This document shows, in pieces, positions 18,001 to 27,819 of a DNA stretch of 64,000 nucleotides. The translations under genes were made by a program, and so were the position numbers. Source of the stretch: Oscillospiraceae bacterium. GTDB lineage: Bacteria > Bacillota > Clostridia > Oscillospirales > CAG-272. Positions within the stretch are counted from its first letter, which is position 1, and each line of letters opens with the position of its first letter. Below the pieces are notes generated by a model, which was not told the DNA's origin, ran no database searches, and was given only the letters and a program-made list of their open reading frames with translations. The stretch spans positions 18,623-82,622 of the forward strand of contig SVRJ01000004.1 of assembly GCA_015064885.1 (NCBI GenBank). Direction: 5' to 3'.

Positions 18001-18762
18001 ATGAAAATCAAGGTAATGACATTTAATCTTCGTACAGATACACCCGTAGACGGTATCAATAAGTTCACTGAACGAGTAGACCGCGTTAAAGAGGTAATAA
18101 TGAACGAGGATCCCGATCTTATAGGATTTCAGGAAGCCAAGGACAGCATGCGCGAATGGCTTCGCAACACGCTTTCCGACTACTGCATTTTCGGCTGCGG
18201 AAGAGACAAAAACTACTATGGAGAATCAACTGTTATTGCGGTAAAGAAGAATAAGTTTGAAGTAATCTCAATGGACAACTTCTGGTTATCTACAAACACC
18301 GAGCTCCCCGGAAGCAGATTCGGTATAGACCAGAGCAATTGCCCCAGAATAACCACGTGTGTAAGACTTTGCGCAAAGGAGATATCCGCTCCATTCTGGT
18401 TCTACAACACACACCTCGACCATAAGGGAAGCACGGCAAGACTTCTCGGCTCTACCGCCCTTATGCACGACATCGCGCTCCGCACAAGAGGCGAAAAGTA
18501 CGTTCTCACGGGTGATTTCAACGCCCTTCCCGACACACGCGAGATAGAATTCATCGTTAACGCAGGTGCTGCAGACGCAACAGCCACACTCGGCGGAACC
18601 TTCCACGGCTTCGGCAGACTTGAAAACAAGATAAAGATAGACTACATCTTCACAAACGCGGATTTCGATGCAAGTGAATCCTACGTTGTTGAAGATAACC
18701 CGGTTGAGGGAGTTTACATATCAGACCACAACCCCGTTTGCGGATTTATTGAGCTCAACTGA
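18001..18762 (+). CDS. Endonuclease/exonuclease/phosphatase family protein
   Basis: MTFNLR, GFQEA, TGDFNALPDT, SDHNPV motifs. Confidence 0.9.
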   Translation: MKIKVMTFNLRTDTPVDGINKFTERVDRVKEVIMNEDPDLIGFQEAKDSMREWLRNTLSDYCIFGCGRDKNYYGESTVIAVKKNKFEVISMDNFWLSTNTELPGSRFGIDQSNCPRITTCVRLCAKEISAPFWFYNTHLDHKGSTARLLGSTALMHDIALRTRGEKYVLTGDFNALPDTREIEFIVNAGAADATATLGGTFHGFGRLENKIKIDYIFTNADFDASESYVVEDNPVEGVYISDHNPVCGFIELN

Positions 18763-19156
18763 TATTCTTCTTGCCAGCCCCCTCAAGTGAGATAAAACGC
18801 ATAAGCGATTTATATTCGGCACGTTTGTTTATACGAAACACGGTCGAGCGGGATACGTACATTTTTTCCGACGCATTTTCTATTGTAAGCCCCTTGATAT
18901 AGTGCAGGAAAAAGAGCTGCTTTTCATCGCGGTCAAGATCCACCGACGCGATAAAATCCTCTATACTTCTGCACCTCTGCTTACACTCGAGATAAAATGC
19001 GTGTCTGTATTCCCGCTCGACCTTATTTATAAGATCCGCGTCCGACTCCGCCTCATACATATCGCACGCCGCCTTACACGGCATATAAGAGGACAGAAAG
19101 CTTTTCATTCTGTCGTAAGCGGGTGTCCCCTTGTAGGGGAAAGTTTTATTCTCCAA
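18755..19156 (-). CDS. Sigma-70 region 4-like HTH protein
   Basis: DEKQLFFLHYIKGLTIENASEKMYVSRSTVFRINKRA; probable TTG start at 19156 after GAGGGGG. Confidence 0.65.
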   Translation of the reverse strand: MENKTFPYKGTPAYDRMKSFLSSYMPCKAACDMYEAESDADLINKVEREYRHAFYLECKQRCRSIEDFIASVDLDRDEKQLFFLHYIKGLTIENASEKMYVSRSTVFRINKRAEYKSLMRFISLEGAGKKNIS

Positions 19157-19160
19157 TATG

Positions 19161-19397
19161 TTACACCCCCTCTTCATCATTGTACACATTATTCCCTATA
19201 CCGAGGTAATCGAAAAGATATTCCTCGTACGTTATGCCCAGAACCTCAAGGATCTCATACATACTCATCTCCCTGAGGCATTCAGTGCATAAAACGTTTC
19301 CGTCCACGATCCTGCAGTCGTTCGGATCGTAGATCGCACCGCCGCAACGATCGCATTCGAGCGGCATTTCGTCAAAATACTGATAAAATTCGGTCAT
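19161..19397 (-). CDS. Small zinc-ribbon protein
   Basis: CDRCGGAIYDPNDCRIVDGNVLCTECL; SD GGGAGG upstream. Confidence 0.65.
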   Translation of the reverse strand: MTEFYQYFDEMPLECDRCGGAIYDPNDCRIVDGNVLCTECLREMSMYEILEVLGITYEEYLFDYLGIGNNVYNDEEGV

Positions 19398-19433
19398 TTG
19401 ACACCTCCCTTATTATAAAAAAATTTGCACAGA

Positions 19434-19445
19434 GAACTTTTGTTC
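19434..19445. promoter_or_regulatory. LexA-type palindrome GAAC-TTTT-GTTC
   Basis: Core of AGAGAACTTTTGTTCTCT (19431-19448), just downstream of the minus-strand -10. Confidence 0.5.
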
Positions 19446-19458
19446 TCTTTTCGGAAAA

Positions 19459-19487
19459 ATTATATCACAAACGCAATTGAATGTCAA
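19459..19487 (-). promoter_or_regulatory. Sigma70-type promoter for the zinc-ribbon/sigma-like operon
   Basis: Minus strand TTGACA-17 nt-TATAAT. Confidence 0.75.
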
Positions 19488-19541
19488 TACCAAAAAAGAC
19501 TTTTTTCTCTTTTTGGAATTTATCACAAACTCAGAATATCA

Positions 19542-19553
19542 GAACATATGTTC
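19542..19553. promoter_or_regulatory. LexA/DinR-type box GAACATATGTTC
   Basis: Perfect 12-bp palindrome within AGAACATATGTTCT, ~40 nt upstream of the ABC-F start codon. Confidence 0.6.
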
Positions 19554-19591
19554 TTTAGTATAAATAGCAACAAAACAGGAGCGAGCATACG

Positions 19592-21520
19592 ATGATAAGC
19601 ATAGGAGCGGGAGATCTTTCCTTTTCCATAGGAACAAAAACAATACTCGACAGGATATCCTTTTCGCTTGAGGTCGGTGACAGACTCGGAGTCGTCGGAC
19701 TGAACGGAAGCGGAAAATCCACTCTTTTTAAATTGATAACGGGAGAATACGAAAGTACGGGCGGCTCGGTATACATTGCAAGCGGCGCTACCGTCGGCAT
19801 CCTAAAACAGAACGACGCATTTCTCAGCTGCAAGGAGAATGACACACCGCTTTCGATAATGTATTCCGCCTTCGATCATCTGATAAAGGAAGAAGAGCGA
19901 TTAAAGGAACTGGAAAAGAAAATAGAGATATACGGCAAGCACTGTCCGGAGCATATGACGAACGATTATGCCGAGGCATACAAAAGATTCTCGGACAACG
20001 GAGGTCTTCAGTTCCGCTCGCGCTGTACCTCTACCCTTCTGAAGATGGGATTTACCGAAAGTGAGATAAACGATTCCGCGGCAAAGCTGAGCGGAGGTCA
20101 GAAGACGCGCCTTGCTCTTGCCAGTCATCTGTGCACAGAGCCTGACATACTGCTTCTCGACGAGCCTACAAACCATCTTGATATAGGAACACTTTCCTGG
20201 CTTGAAGGCGTTCTCGCATCGTATAAAAAGACTCTTCTCGTTATTTCGCACGACCGTCTCTTCCTTGACCGTGTTACGAACAAGACTCTTTCCATAGAAT
20301 ACGGAAAAGCAAAGCTCTATAAGGGCAACTATACTCAGAGCCTTGCACAAAGGAAGGAGGACAGAGCGGCAGCCGAAAAGGCGTATATCCTTCAGCAAAA
20401 GGAGATCGCTCATCAGGAGGCGGTAATAGCAAAGCAAAAGCAATTCAACCGAGAGAGAAACATCAAAATGGCGGAGAGCCGGCAGAAAGCGCTTGACAGA
20501 ATGGTTCTCGTAGAAAAACCGAAGTCTGATCCCGCAAAGATGAAGCTGACCTTCAACCGATCGCTTGACGGCGGAAACGAGGTCATCATCTGCAAAAAGG
20601 TCACTGCGGGCTACGGTGACAATATTCTCTTCTCCGACCTCGACCTCCTTGTATCAAAGCAGGAAAAAGCATTTATCATCGGAGGAAACGGGTGCGGTAA
20701 GTCAACACTGATAAAAATAATTCTCTCAAAACTCATGCCTATATCGGGTAAGGTCGTTATGGGATACAACGTCCGAATAGGATACTACGATCAGGAAAAC
20801 CAAAATCTCGACGAGAGCAAGACCGTCCTTGCCGAGCTATGGGATGCCTATCCCAAAATGGCTGAAAAGGACGTGCGATCTACTCTTGCTTCCTTTCTGT
20901 TCTCTTATGCAGACACAGAAAAGCCGATCTCCGTACTCAGCGGAGGAGAACGCGCAAGGCTCACTCTTGCCAAGCTTATGCTTTCAGACAACAACTGCCT
21001 CGTTCTTGACGAGCCGACAAACCATCTCGATATAAATTCACGCGAGGTACTTGAGGATGCTCTTGAAAGATATACCGGAACCATCCTTTGCGTTTCACAC
21101 GACAGATATCTTATAAATAAGCTGGCAAGCAGGATAATAGAGATCGCGCCCAAGGGCTTCACCGTTCCCTCCATTGAATGCAAGGTCACGCCCGGTAAGG
21201 CATACGAGGAGTTCTGCGAATTCAAGGAGACAAGAGAGCGAAGCGGCATGCAAGGCGCGGAAGTGCAGATCCCCCAACGCACAGCCGGAAAGGATGACTA
21301 TCTTGCAAGCAAGCGCGATCTTGCCGAACAAAGAAAACAGCAACGGCTTATAGAAAAGCTGACAAGAGAGTCCGAGCAGCTTGAGCATGAGCTTTCCGAA
21401 ATAGAGAAAAAAATGAGCGGTGAGCTTTCCACCGATTATCATGCTTTGGCAGAGCTCTGTGAAAGGAAGGACGCCATTGAGGAGCGGTTGCTTGAGATAT
21501 ACGAGGTAATAATGAAATAA
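19592..21520 (+). CDS. ABC-F family ATPase
   Basis: Two ABC domains ([42 protein letters not shown]), no TM segments, interdomain linker and C-terminal coiled coil. Confidence 0.93.
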   Translation: MISIGAGDLSFSIGTKTILDRISFSLEVGDRLGVVGLNGSGKSTLFKLITGEYESTGGSVYIASGATVGILKQNDAFLSCKENDTPLSIMYSAFDHLIKEEERLKELEKKIEIYGKHCPEHMTNDYAEAYKRFSDNGGLQFRSRCTSTLLKMGFTESEINDSAAKLSGGQKTRLALASHLCTEPDILLLDEPTNHLDIGTLSWLEGVLASYKKTLLVISHDRLFLDRVTNKTLSIEYGKAKLYKGNYTQSLAQRKEDRAAAEKAYILQQKEIAHQEAVIAKQKQFNRERNIKMAESRQKALDRMVLVEKPKSDPAKMKLTFNRSLDGGNEVIICKKVTAGYGDNILFSDLDLLVSKQEKAFIIGGNGCGKSTLIKIILSKLMPISGKVVMGYNVRIGYYDQENQNLDESKTVLAELWDAYPKMAEKDVRSTLASFLFSYADTEKPISVLSGGERARLTLAKLMLSDNNCLVLDEPTNHLDINSREVLEDALERYTGTILCVSHDRYLINKLASRIIEIAPKGFTVPSIECKVTPGKAYEEFCEFKETRERSGMQGAEVQIPQRTAGKDDYLASKRDLAEQRKQQRLIEKLTRESEQLEHELSEIEKKMSGELSTDYHALAELCERKDAIEERLLEIYEVIMK

Positions 21521-21607
21521 AATGCACAAATATTCATCGCGATTGCATATTTATTCATTCATTTAGCTGTTTTTTTCGATAATTTTACATTTTTTTGCGA
21601 AAAGCTA

Positions 21608-21636
21608 TTGACTTATCGGCAAATTCGTATTATAAT
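21608..21636 (+). promoter_or_regulatory. Sigma70-type promoter of serC-serA
   Basis: TTGACT-17 nt-TATAAT. Confidence 0.7.
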
Positions 21637-21761
21637 ATTTAGTATATTTTAAAGATTGCGTTGAAACAATGCCCGATCAAGAAGATCAGGCTCGACGCGG
21701 TACATTTAATTTTATTCGTATGAAAGGAAATCGCCCGCCTTGCGAGCGAACGGTTACACAC

Positions 21762-22847
21762 ATGAACAGAGTTTACAATTTCTCGGCAGGTCCCTCCATG
21801 CTTCCCTTGAGCGTACTTGAAAAGGCGCAGTCAGAGCTCGTTTGCTATGGCTCCTCGGGTATGAGCGTAATGGAAATGAGCCACAGATCGCCGGATTACG
21901 AAGAAATTATCAAGTCCGCAGAAGCTCTTCTCCGCAAGCTCATGAATATCCCCGACAACTACAAGGTCCTGTTCTTACAGGGTGGTGCTTCCACACAGTT
22001 CGCATCCGTTCCTCTTAATCTTCTTCCCGTAGGCGGAAAAGCTGATTACATCGTTTCGGGTCAGTTCTCCGGTAAGGCTTACAAGGAGGCAAAGAAGTAC
22101 GGTGACGTAGTGGTTGCCGCTACAAGCGAGGCTGATACGTTCTCGCACATTCCTTCGTTCGACAAAGATTCCTTCCGTAAGGATGCGGCATACGTTCACG
22201 TCTGCTACAACAACACGATCTACGGAACAAAATTTGCCTCGGTGCCCGATACGGGAGATATTCCGCTTGTTGCTGATATGTCCTCCTGCATTCTTTCGGA
22301 ACCGGTAGACGTTTCAAAGTTCGGCGTTATTTACGCAGGAGCTCAGAAGAATATGGCTCCCGCGGGCCTCACGGTCGTTATAGTCAGAGAGGATCTTCTC
22401 GGAAACGCACGTCCCGAGACACCTTCCATGCTTGACTGGAAGCTCATGGCCGACAATGATTCTATGTACAACACTCCTCCTTGCTACGCTATCTATATGG
22501 CTAAGCTCGTATACGAATGGCTTCTCGACCTCGGAGGTCTTGAGGTAATGAAGAAGATGAACGAAAAGAAGGCTGCTCTTCTTTACGACTATCTCGACAG
22601 CCAGGACTACTATAAGGCTCCGGTTCACAAGGACTCGAGATCTATGATGAACGTTACCTTTGTAACAGGCAACGCTGATCTTGACAAGAAATTCGCTTCC
22701 GAAGCAGGCAAGGCAGGACTCAAGAACCTCAAGGGTCACCGCTCTGTAGGAGGAATGAGAGCTTCCATATATAATGCAATGCCGTATGAAGGCGTTGTCG
22801 CCCTCGTTGAATTTATGAAGAAATTTGCTGAGGAAAATCAGAAATAA
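21762..22847 (+). CDS. serC: Phosphoserine aminotransferase
   Basis: MNRVYNFSAGPSMLP; YGSSGMSVMEMSHRSPDYEEI; AGAQKNMAPAGLTVVIVR. Confidence 0.95.
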   Translation: MNRVYNFSAGPSMLPLSVLEKAQSELVCYGSSGMSVMEMSHRSPDYEEIIKSAEALLRKLMNIPDNYKVLFLQGGASTQFASVPLNLLPVGGKADYIVSGQFSGKAYKEAKKYGDVVVAATSEADTFSHIPSFDKDSFRKDAAYVHVCYNNTIYGTKFASVPDTGDIPLVADMSSCILSEPVDVSKFGVIYAGAQKNMAPAGLTVVIVREDLLGNARPETPSMLDWKLMADNDSMYNTPPCYAIYMAKLVYEWLLDLGGLEVMKKMNEKKAALLYDYLDSQDYYKAPVHKDSRSMMNVTFVTGNADLDKKFASEAGKAGLKNLKGHRSVGGMRASIYNAMPYEGVVALVEFMKKFAEENQK

Positions 22848-22864
22848 GTAAAGGATACATCACT

Positions 22865-24028
22865 ATGAAAAACGTAAAGCTTATGAATAAAATAGCGAAG
22901 GTCGGCACCGATAAGCTCGACCCGAGCGTATACAACGTAGGAGCAGACGTTACCGGAGAGGACGCTATAATGGTCCGCTCGGCTGCGCTCCACGATCTCG
23001 AATTCGATAAAAACCTCAAGGCTATCGCAAGATGCGGTGCCGGAGTAAACAACATTCCGATAGACAGATGCTCTGAAAACGGTATAGTTGTATTCAACAC
23101 TCCGGGTGCCAACGCAAACGGAGTAAAGGAGCTTGCACTTTGTGCGCTTCTCCTTGCCGCACGCGACGTAACCGGCGGAATCGAGTGGGCTCTTACGCTC
23201 AAGGACGATCCGAATGCGGCAAAGGCCGTTGAAGCCGGAAAGAGCGCATTCGCAGGAAACGAGCTTCTCGGAAAGACTCTCGGTGTTATCGGCCTCGGTG
23301 CTATCGGTGGTCTCGTGGCAAACGCTGCCGCAAGCCTCGGTATGAACGTCATCGGCTGCGACCCGTACATAACGGTTGAAGGTGCATGGAGCCTTTCAAG
23401 TGCTGTAAAGAAGGCTGCTTCCTATGAGGACGTATACAAGGCTGCTGACTACGTTACCATCCACGTTCCCTCTACCCCCACTACCAAGAACATGATCAAT
23501 GCCGAAGCGATCGCCATGATGAAAGACGGTGTAAAGATAATCAACCTCTCCCGTGCAGATCTCGTAAATGCGGCAGACGTCAAGGCAGCTCTTGAATCGG
23601 GTAAGGTAAAGAGATACGTAACAGACTTCCCCACACCTGAAACCATCGGTGTCAAAGGAATAGTCAACATTCCTCATCTCGGTGCTTCCACAGAAGAGAG
23701 CGAGGACAACTGTGCCGTTATGGCAGCTCTTCAGCTTGATACCTTCCTCAGAACGGGTAACATCAAGAACTCGGTAAACTATCCCAACGTTTTTCTTCCC
23801 TACGGCGGACATTCGAGAATTTGCGTATTCCACAAGAACATTCCCAACATGATCTCAAGCGTAACAAGCGCAGTCTCCTCTTTCAATATCAATATTGAAA
23901 ATGCGGCTAACGCCTCCAAGGGTGATAACGCTTACACGCTTATGGAAGTATTCGGAGATATTCCCGCAGAACTCAAAGAAAAGATCGGTTCAATAGACGG
24001 CGTATCGAGAGTTAATATTATTAAATAA
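22865..24028 (+). CDS. serA: D-3-phosphoglycerate dehydrogenase with ACT-like C-terminus
   Basis: GVIGLGAIGGLVANAA; hydroxyacid dehydrogenase fold; adjacent to serC. Confidence 0.93.
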   Translation: MKNVKLMNKIAKVGTDKLDPSVYNVGADVTGEDAIMVRSAALHDLEFDKNLKAIARCGAGVNNIPIDRCSENGIVVFNTPGANANGVKELALCALLLAARDVTGGIEWALTLKDDPNAAKAVEAGKSAFAGNELLGKTLGVIGLGAIGGLVANAAASLGMNVIGCDPYITVEGAWSLSSAVKKAASYEDVYKAADYVTIHVPSTPTTKNMINAEAIAMMKDGVKIINLSRADLVNAADVKAALESGKVKRYVTDFPTPETIGVKGIVNIPHLGASTEESEDNCAVMAALQLDTFLRTGNIKNSVNYPNVFLPYGGHSRICVFHKNIPNMISSVTSAVSSFNINIENAANASKGDNAYTLMEVFGDIPAELKEKIGSIDGVSRVNIIK

Positions 24029-24033
24029 CAAAC

Positions 24034-24066
24034 TGCGCCAAAGCATCAAACGCTTTGGCGCTTTTA
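24034..24066 (+). terminator. Rho-independent terminator
   Basis: GCGCCAAAGC-ATCAAAC-GCTTTGGCGC-TTTTATTT. Confidence 0.8.
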
Positions 24067-24079
24067 TTTGGAGAACGGT

Positions 24080-25414
24080 ATGTGTAAAGTAAACTATTCA
24101 AAGCTCATTGACGTAAATAAGGCGTACGACGTGGCAGTAGTCGGAGGCGGCCCTGCAGGAATATGCGCGGCGGTAAGTGCCGCACGCGAGGGTGCAAACG
24201 TTATCCTCATCGAAAGACACGGTGTTCTCGGCGGAAACCTCACCGCCGGATATATAAGTCCTATTCTCGGGGCGGTTTCCGAGGGAACAATGTATGACGA
24301 GATAAGTGACCTTCTTGCAGAAAACCACAAAGGCGCACGCGAGGTCATAACGAGAAACGGCAAGGAAATACACATAGATCATGAGGAGGCCAAGCAGATA
24401 CTTACCCGTCTCGTTGCAGATAGCGGAGCAAGCTTTCTTCTTTCCACCGCACTTGCCGACATAGTAAAGTCAGACGGCGGAGACTACGTACTGCTTCTCT
24501 GCGGTCAAAGCGGTATTTTCGGTGTAAAAGCGAAAATAGTTATAGACTGCACGGGCGACGGTCTTGCCTCCTACCTTCTCGGGGCGGAAATAAAAACAGG
24601 ACGCGAAAGCGACGGAAGAGTTCAGCCATGCACAATAGAATTCGTTGTTGAAAACGTTGACGAGAGTATCGGTATTGCGGCATGGGGCGGAAGCGACCCG
24701 GTTAAAGTTCCTGCGGGCGAATTTGCAGGAATGGAATACAGAGAGCTTTGCAAGCTTAAGAACAAAGAGGGCGAGCTTCCCGAAAACGTTACTATAGTCC
24801 GTCTCCATAGGACGTTCTATGATGGTGAGCGTTCTGTAAATGCGACTCAGGTAAACGGTATAGATTCAACAGATCCGTACGACGTATCAAGAGCAGAGAC
24901 AGATCTCCGCTCTCAGATAGGCTCTATCCATCTGTTTCTGAAGAAATACGTTCCCGGTTTTGAGAACTGCACTATAAAGGGCTCTGCCTCAACTCTCGGT
25001 GTAAGAGAGTCAAGAAGAGTGTGCGGTCTTTCTTCGGTGGAGGACGCCGACGTTGAATGCGGAAACAAGAAATCAGACGTCGTTGTTCACAACGCTTGGT
25101 TCCTTATAGACATACACAACCCGTCCGGCGGAGGTCAGGCAGAGGGACACTCACAGCCGGCAAAGCCGTACGATATCCCGCTCGGTGCACTTATCCCGAG
25201 AGGGGTAAAAAATCTCCTCACGGCAGGCAGATGTATATCCGGTTCTCACCGAGCCCACGCCTCTTATCGGGTAATGTCGATCTGTATGGCTACCGGCGAA
25301 GCGGCAGGCGTCACAGCGTCTATCGCTTTGAAAAAGGGTATCCCCGTGGCGGAGGTAAACGCGACCGACGTGCAAAGCGTCCTTTCAAACAGAGGAATCA
25401 AGCTGTTTGACTGA
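24080..25414 (+). CDS. FAD-dependent oxidoreductase
   Basis: N-terminal DVAVVGGGPAGICAAVSAAREGANVILIERHGVLGGN; C-terminal GRCISGSHRAHASYRVM; ATG 24080 after GGAG. Confidence 0.88.
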   Translation: MCKVNYSKLIDVNKAYDVAVVGGGPAGICAAVSAAREGANVILIERHGVLGGNLTAGYISPILGAVSEGTMYDEISDLLAENHKGAREVITRNGKEIHIDHEEAKQILTRLVADSGASFLLSTALADIVKSDGGDYVLLLCGQSGIFGVKAKIVIDCTGDGLASYLLGAEIKTGRESDGRVQPCTIEFVVENVDESIGIAAWGGSDPVKVPAGEFAGMEYRELCKLKNKEGELPENVTIVRLHRTFYDGERSVNATQVNGIDSTDPYDVSRAETDLRSQIGSIHLFLKKYVPGFENCTIKGSASTLGVRESRRVCGLSSVEDADVECGNKKSDVVVHNAWFLIDIHNPSGGGQAEGHSQPAKPYDIPLGALIPRGVKNLLTAGRCISGSHRAHASYRVMSICMATGEAAGVTASIALKKGIPVAEVNATDVQSVLSNRGIKLFD

Positions 25415-25519
25415 ACTGTTTAATTCGAGCCTTCCGAAAGGATCATATGCTTTTCGGGAGACTCGGTTGTCTTTTTTAATCCTACGAAACATTTTTTAAA
25501 ATTCACAAAAATTTTTTCT

Positions 25520-25549
25520 AAAAAGGCGTAGACTTTTACGCCTTTTTCT
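25520..25549 (+). terminator. Rho-independent terminator
   Basis: AAAAAGGCGTA-GACTTT-TACGCCTTTTT. Confidence 0.75.
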
Positions 25550-25587
25550 TGATATATATTTATGAGGGGTACCGTAAGGAGGAACGT

Positions 25588-26145
25588 ATGGACGACAGAA
25601 CAATAATAAATCTCTTCTTTGACCGTTCTGAGGACGCGATAAAAGAGCTTGACATCAAATACGGTAAGTGTTGCCATGAGCTCTCTTACTCGATAGTGGG
25701 AAACAGGCAGGATGCTGAGGAATGCGTAAACGATTCATATCTCGGCGTATGGAACGCAATACCACCCAAAAGACCTAATCCTCTGCTCGCATTCGTTTGC
25801 AAAATAGTACGCAATATCTCAATAAACAGATTTAATGCGAACAAGGCGAAAAAGAGGAACACCGAATATGATATTTCCCTTGAAGAGCTTGGCGATATAA
25901 TAGAAGATCCAAATACGTTAGAGAGCGAATACGCTGAAAAAGAAATACTCGGATACATAGAAGAATTTCTCGATATGCAAACTCAGGAAAACAGAGTGAT
26001 CTTCATTCGAAGATACTGGTTCTCCGACTCACTCGCAGATATAGGAAAATACACAAGCATGAGCAAAAAAGCCGTTGCGGCAAGACTCAGAAGAATGCGT
26101 GAAAAGCTGAAAGTATACTTGGAAGAAAGGGGTATAACCGTATGA
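25588..26145 (+). CDS. ECF-type RNA polymerase sigma factor
   Basis: QDAEECVNDSYLGVWNAIPP; C-terminal sigma4 RRYWFSDSLADIGKYTSMSKKAVAARLRRMREKL; ATG after GGAGG. Confidence 0.88.
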   Translation: MDDRTIINLFFDRSEDAIKELDIKYGKCCHELSYSIVGNRQDAEECVNDSYLGVWNAIPPKRPNPLLAFVCKIVRNISINRFNANKAKKRNTEYDISLEELGDIIEDPNTLESEYAEKEILGYIEEFLDMQTQENRVIFIRRYWFSDSLADIGKYTSMSKKAVAARLRRMREKLKVYLEERGITV

Positions 26146-27419
26146 CGAAAAAAGATTTTTCATTAATGCTCGGAAATATCGGCGATAAGTATATCGTCGA
26201 GGCGTACGCCTACGTTGAATCACACAAAAGAAAGTTCATATCAAAGCGGTGGATAGCGCTTGCGGCGTGTATAATTCTGATAGCGGCAGCGTTTCCCATT
26301 GGGATCATGTTACAAAACAGCGTATGGTTTGTGCCGGTCGGCACCGGGCCTATTACCACCGCGCCTACAGTGGTTACAGATCCGCCTCCTTCGCACGTAC
26401 ATGAGTGGGGAAAGTGGAGTCTTATCAGGATGGCAACGGCAAGTGAGGAAGGTCTTGAAGAAAGAGTCTGTGAATGCGGTGAAAAGGAAACCAATGCCTT
26501 CCCCTTAGGTTCTGAAGGACTCGAATACAAATTGAAAGAAAATGAAACGAACGAAATAATTATAACGGGAATAGGAACGTGTACGGATATAGAGCTTGTA
26601 ATCGGTACTTATATTGACGGATATAGAGTAACAGAGCTGGCTGAAGAAGTATTCAATGATCGCTATGACATTACTTCTGTAGAAATTCCATATAGTATTA
26701 CAAGTATAAGCAAAGGGGCGTTTTCGGGGTGCAGACGCATTAAAAAAGTTATACTTCCGGATGGACTTATACAGATAAGTGAAAAAGCGTTCAAGGATTG
26801 CTCGTCACTAATAAGTATCAAGCTGCCTGATGGTCTCAGAATATTGGGCGATAGAGCTTTCGCTTGTTGTTATGAACTAAGTAACGTCACTATACCGAAA
26901 AGCATAGAAGAAATAGGACTCAGGGCGTTCTACGAATGCTTCTCGCTGAAAAACATCAACCTCCCGTCAAGTATAAAGAAAATGGGTAACGGAATCTTTA
27001 TGAGATGTACAACTCTTAACAGCGTAACTATAGAAAACGGAATTACCGAGATCCCGACTCAGATGTTCTATCATTGCACTTCTCTAAATAACGTCATTAT
27101 TCCCGAAAGTGTAAAAGTCATTAATAATGAAGCATTTGAAGGATGCACAGTGCTTGAAAGCATAACACTCCACGACGGTATCACCTCAATAGGATCATAC
27201 GCTTTTAAAAGCTGCCCGTCACTTCATAGCATATATATACCGAGATATCTTAAAGAAATCAAACTGCAAACGTTTCACAGTTGTCAGTCTCTTAAAGACA
27301 TAACATTCAACGGCACAAAAGCAGAATGGGTGGCTATTCCGAAATCCCGTGAGTGGGAGCCATCCTTCAAAGACTACACTATCCACTGCACCGACGGTGA
27401 CATAAAGAAGGGTGAATAA
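26142..27419 (+). CDS. Membrane protein: short cytoplasmic N-terminus, TM helix, BspA-type LRR ectodomain (probable anti-sigma/sensor)
   Basis: TM WIALAACIILIAAAFPIGIML; HEWGKW...CECGEKET module; repeats such as SITSISKGAFSGCRRIKKVILPDGL; ATGA overlap with the ECF gene. Confidence 0.8.
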   Translation: MTKKDFSLMLGNIGDKYIVEAYAYVESHKRKFISKRWIALAACIILIAAAFPIGIMLQNSVWFVPVGTGPITTAPTVVTDPPPSHVHEWGKWSLIRMATASEEGLEERVCECGEKETNAFPLGSEGLEYKLKENETNEIIITGIGTCTDIELVIGTYIDGYRVTELAEEVFNDRYDITSVEIPYSITSISKGAFSGCRRIKKVILPDGLIQISEKAFKDCSSLISIKLPDGLRILGDRAFACCYELSNVTIPKSIEEIGLRAFYECFSLKNINLPSSIKKMGNGIFMRCTTLNSVTIENGITEIPTQMFYHCTSLNNVIIPESVKVINNEAFEGCTVLESITLHDGITSIGSYAFKSCPSLHSIYIPRYLKEIKLQTFHSCQSLKDITFNGTKAEWVAIPKSREWEPSFKDYTIHCTDGDIKKGE

Positions 27420-27435
27420 AGTAACCTTTTACTCT

Positions 27436-27480
27436 CCCCCCGAAGGCGTTATCGCCTTTGGGGGAAGCTTTTACATTTTT
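27436..27480 (+). terminator. Rho-independent terminator
   Basis: CCCCCCGAAGGCG-TTAT-CGCCTTTGGGGG then T-rich tract. Confidence 0.75.
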
Positions 27481-27515
27481 TTTTGAAATTTCTCAAAAAA
27501 CTTTTGAAAAAGGTA

Positions 27516-27544
27516 TTGACAAACGTTTTGATTTGTGGTATAAT
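27516..27544 (+). promoter_or_regulatory. tRNA promoter
   Basis: TTGACA-17 nt-TATAAT. Confidence 0.8.
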
Positions 27545-27563
27545 ATTTAGGCGCTGAAGAGAT

Positions 27564-27640
27564 GGGCCATTAGCTCAGTTGGTTAGAGCTACCGGCTCAT
27601 AACCGGTCGGTCCGGGGTTCGAGTCCCTGATGGCCCACCA
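27564..27640 (+). tRNA. tRNA with CAT anticodon (elongator Met or Ile2)
   Basis: GGGCCATTAGCTCAGTTGG...GGCTCATAACC...GGTTCGAGTCC...TGGCCCACCA; cloverleaf, anticodon 27598-27600. Confidence 0.95.
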
Positions 27641-27671
27641 AGACAAATTCCATCTTAAAGCGAAAAGATTG

Positions 27672-27705
27672 CCGAGGAATATTCCTCGGCAATCTTTTTT
27701 ATAAA
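27672..27705 (+). terminator. Rho-independent terminator
   Basis: ATTGCCGAGGAATATTCCTCGGCAATCTTTTTT. Confidence 0.88.
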
Positions 27706-27720
27706 AATTTCCGCTTTCTA

Positions 27721-27749
27721 TTGACTTATTGCAAATAATGTGATATAAT
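27721..27749 (+). promoter_or_regulatory. Sigma70-type promoter
   Basis: TTGACT-17 nt-TATAAT (TGTGA-TATAAT). Confidence 0.7.
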
Positions 27750-27819
27750 TTTATGTATGAATTTATTTTAATTTCAAAATATATTTATGCCGCCTTTGTG
27801 CGGCGGAACGGAGATTATT

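Noticed and set aside
18755-19397. Toxin-antitoxin interpretation of the two small genes
   Set aside because: One is sigma4-like HTH and the other a zinc ribbon; no toxin fold recognised
27436-27480. Possible regulatory RNA after the LRR gene
   Set aside because: Simple GC hairpin plus T tract, best explained as a terminator
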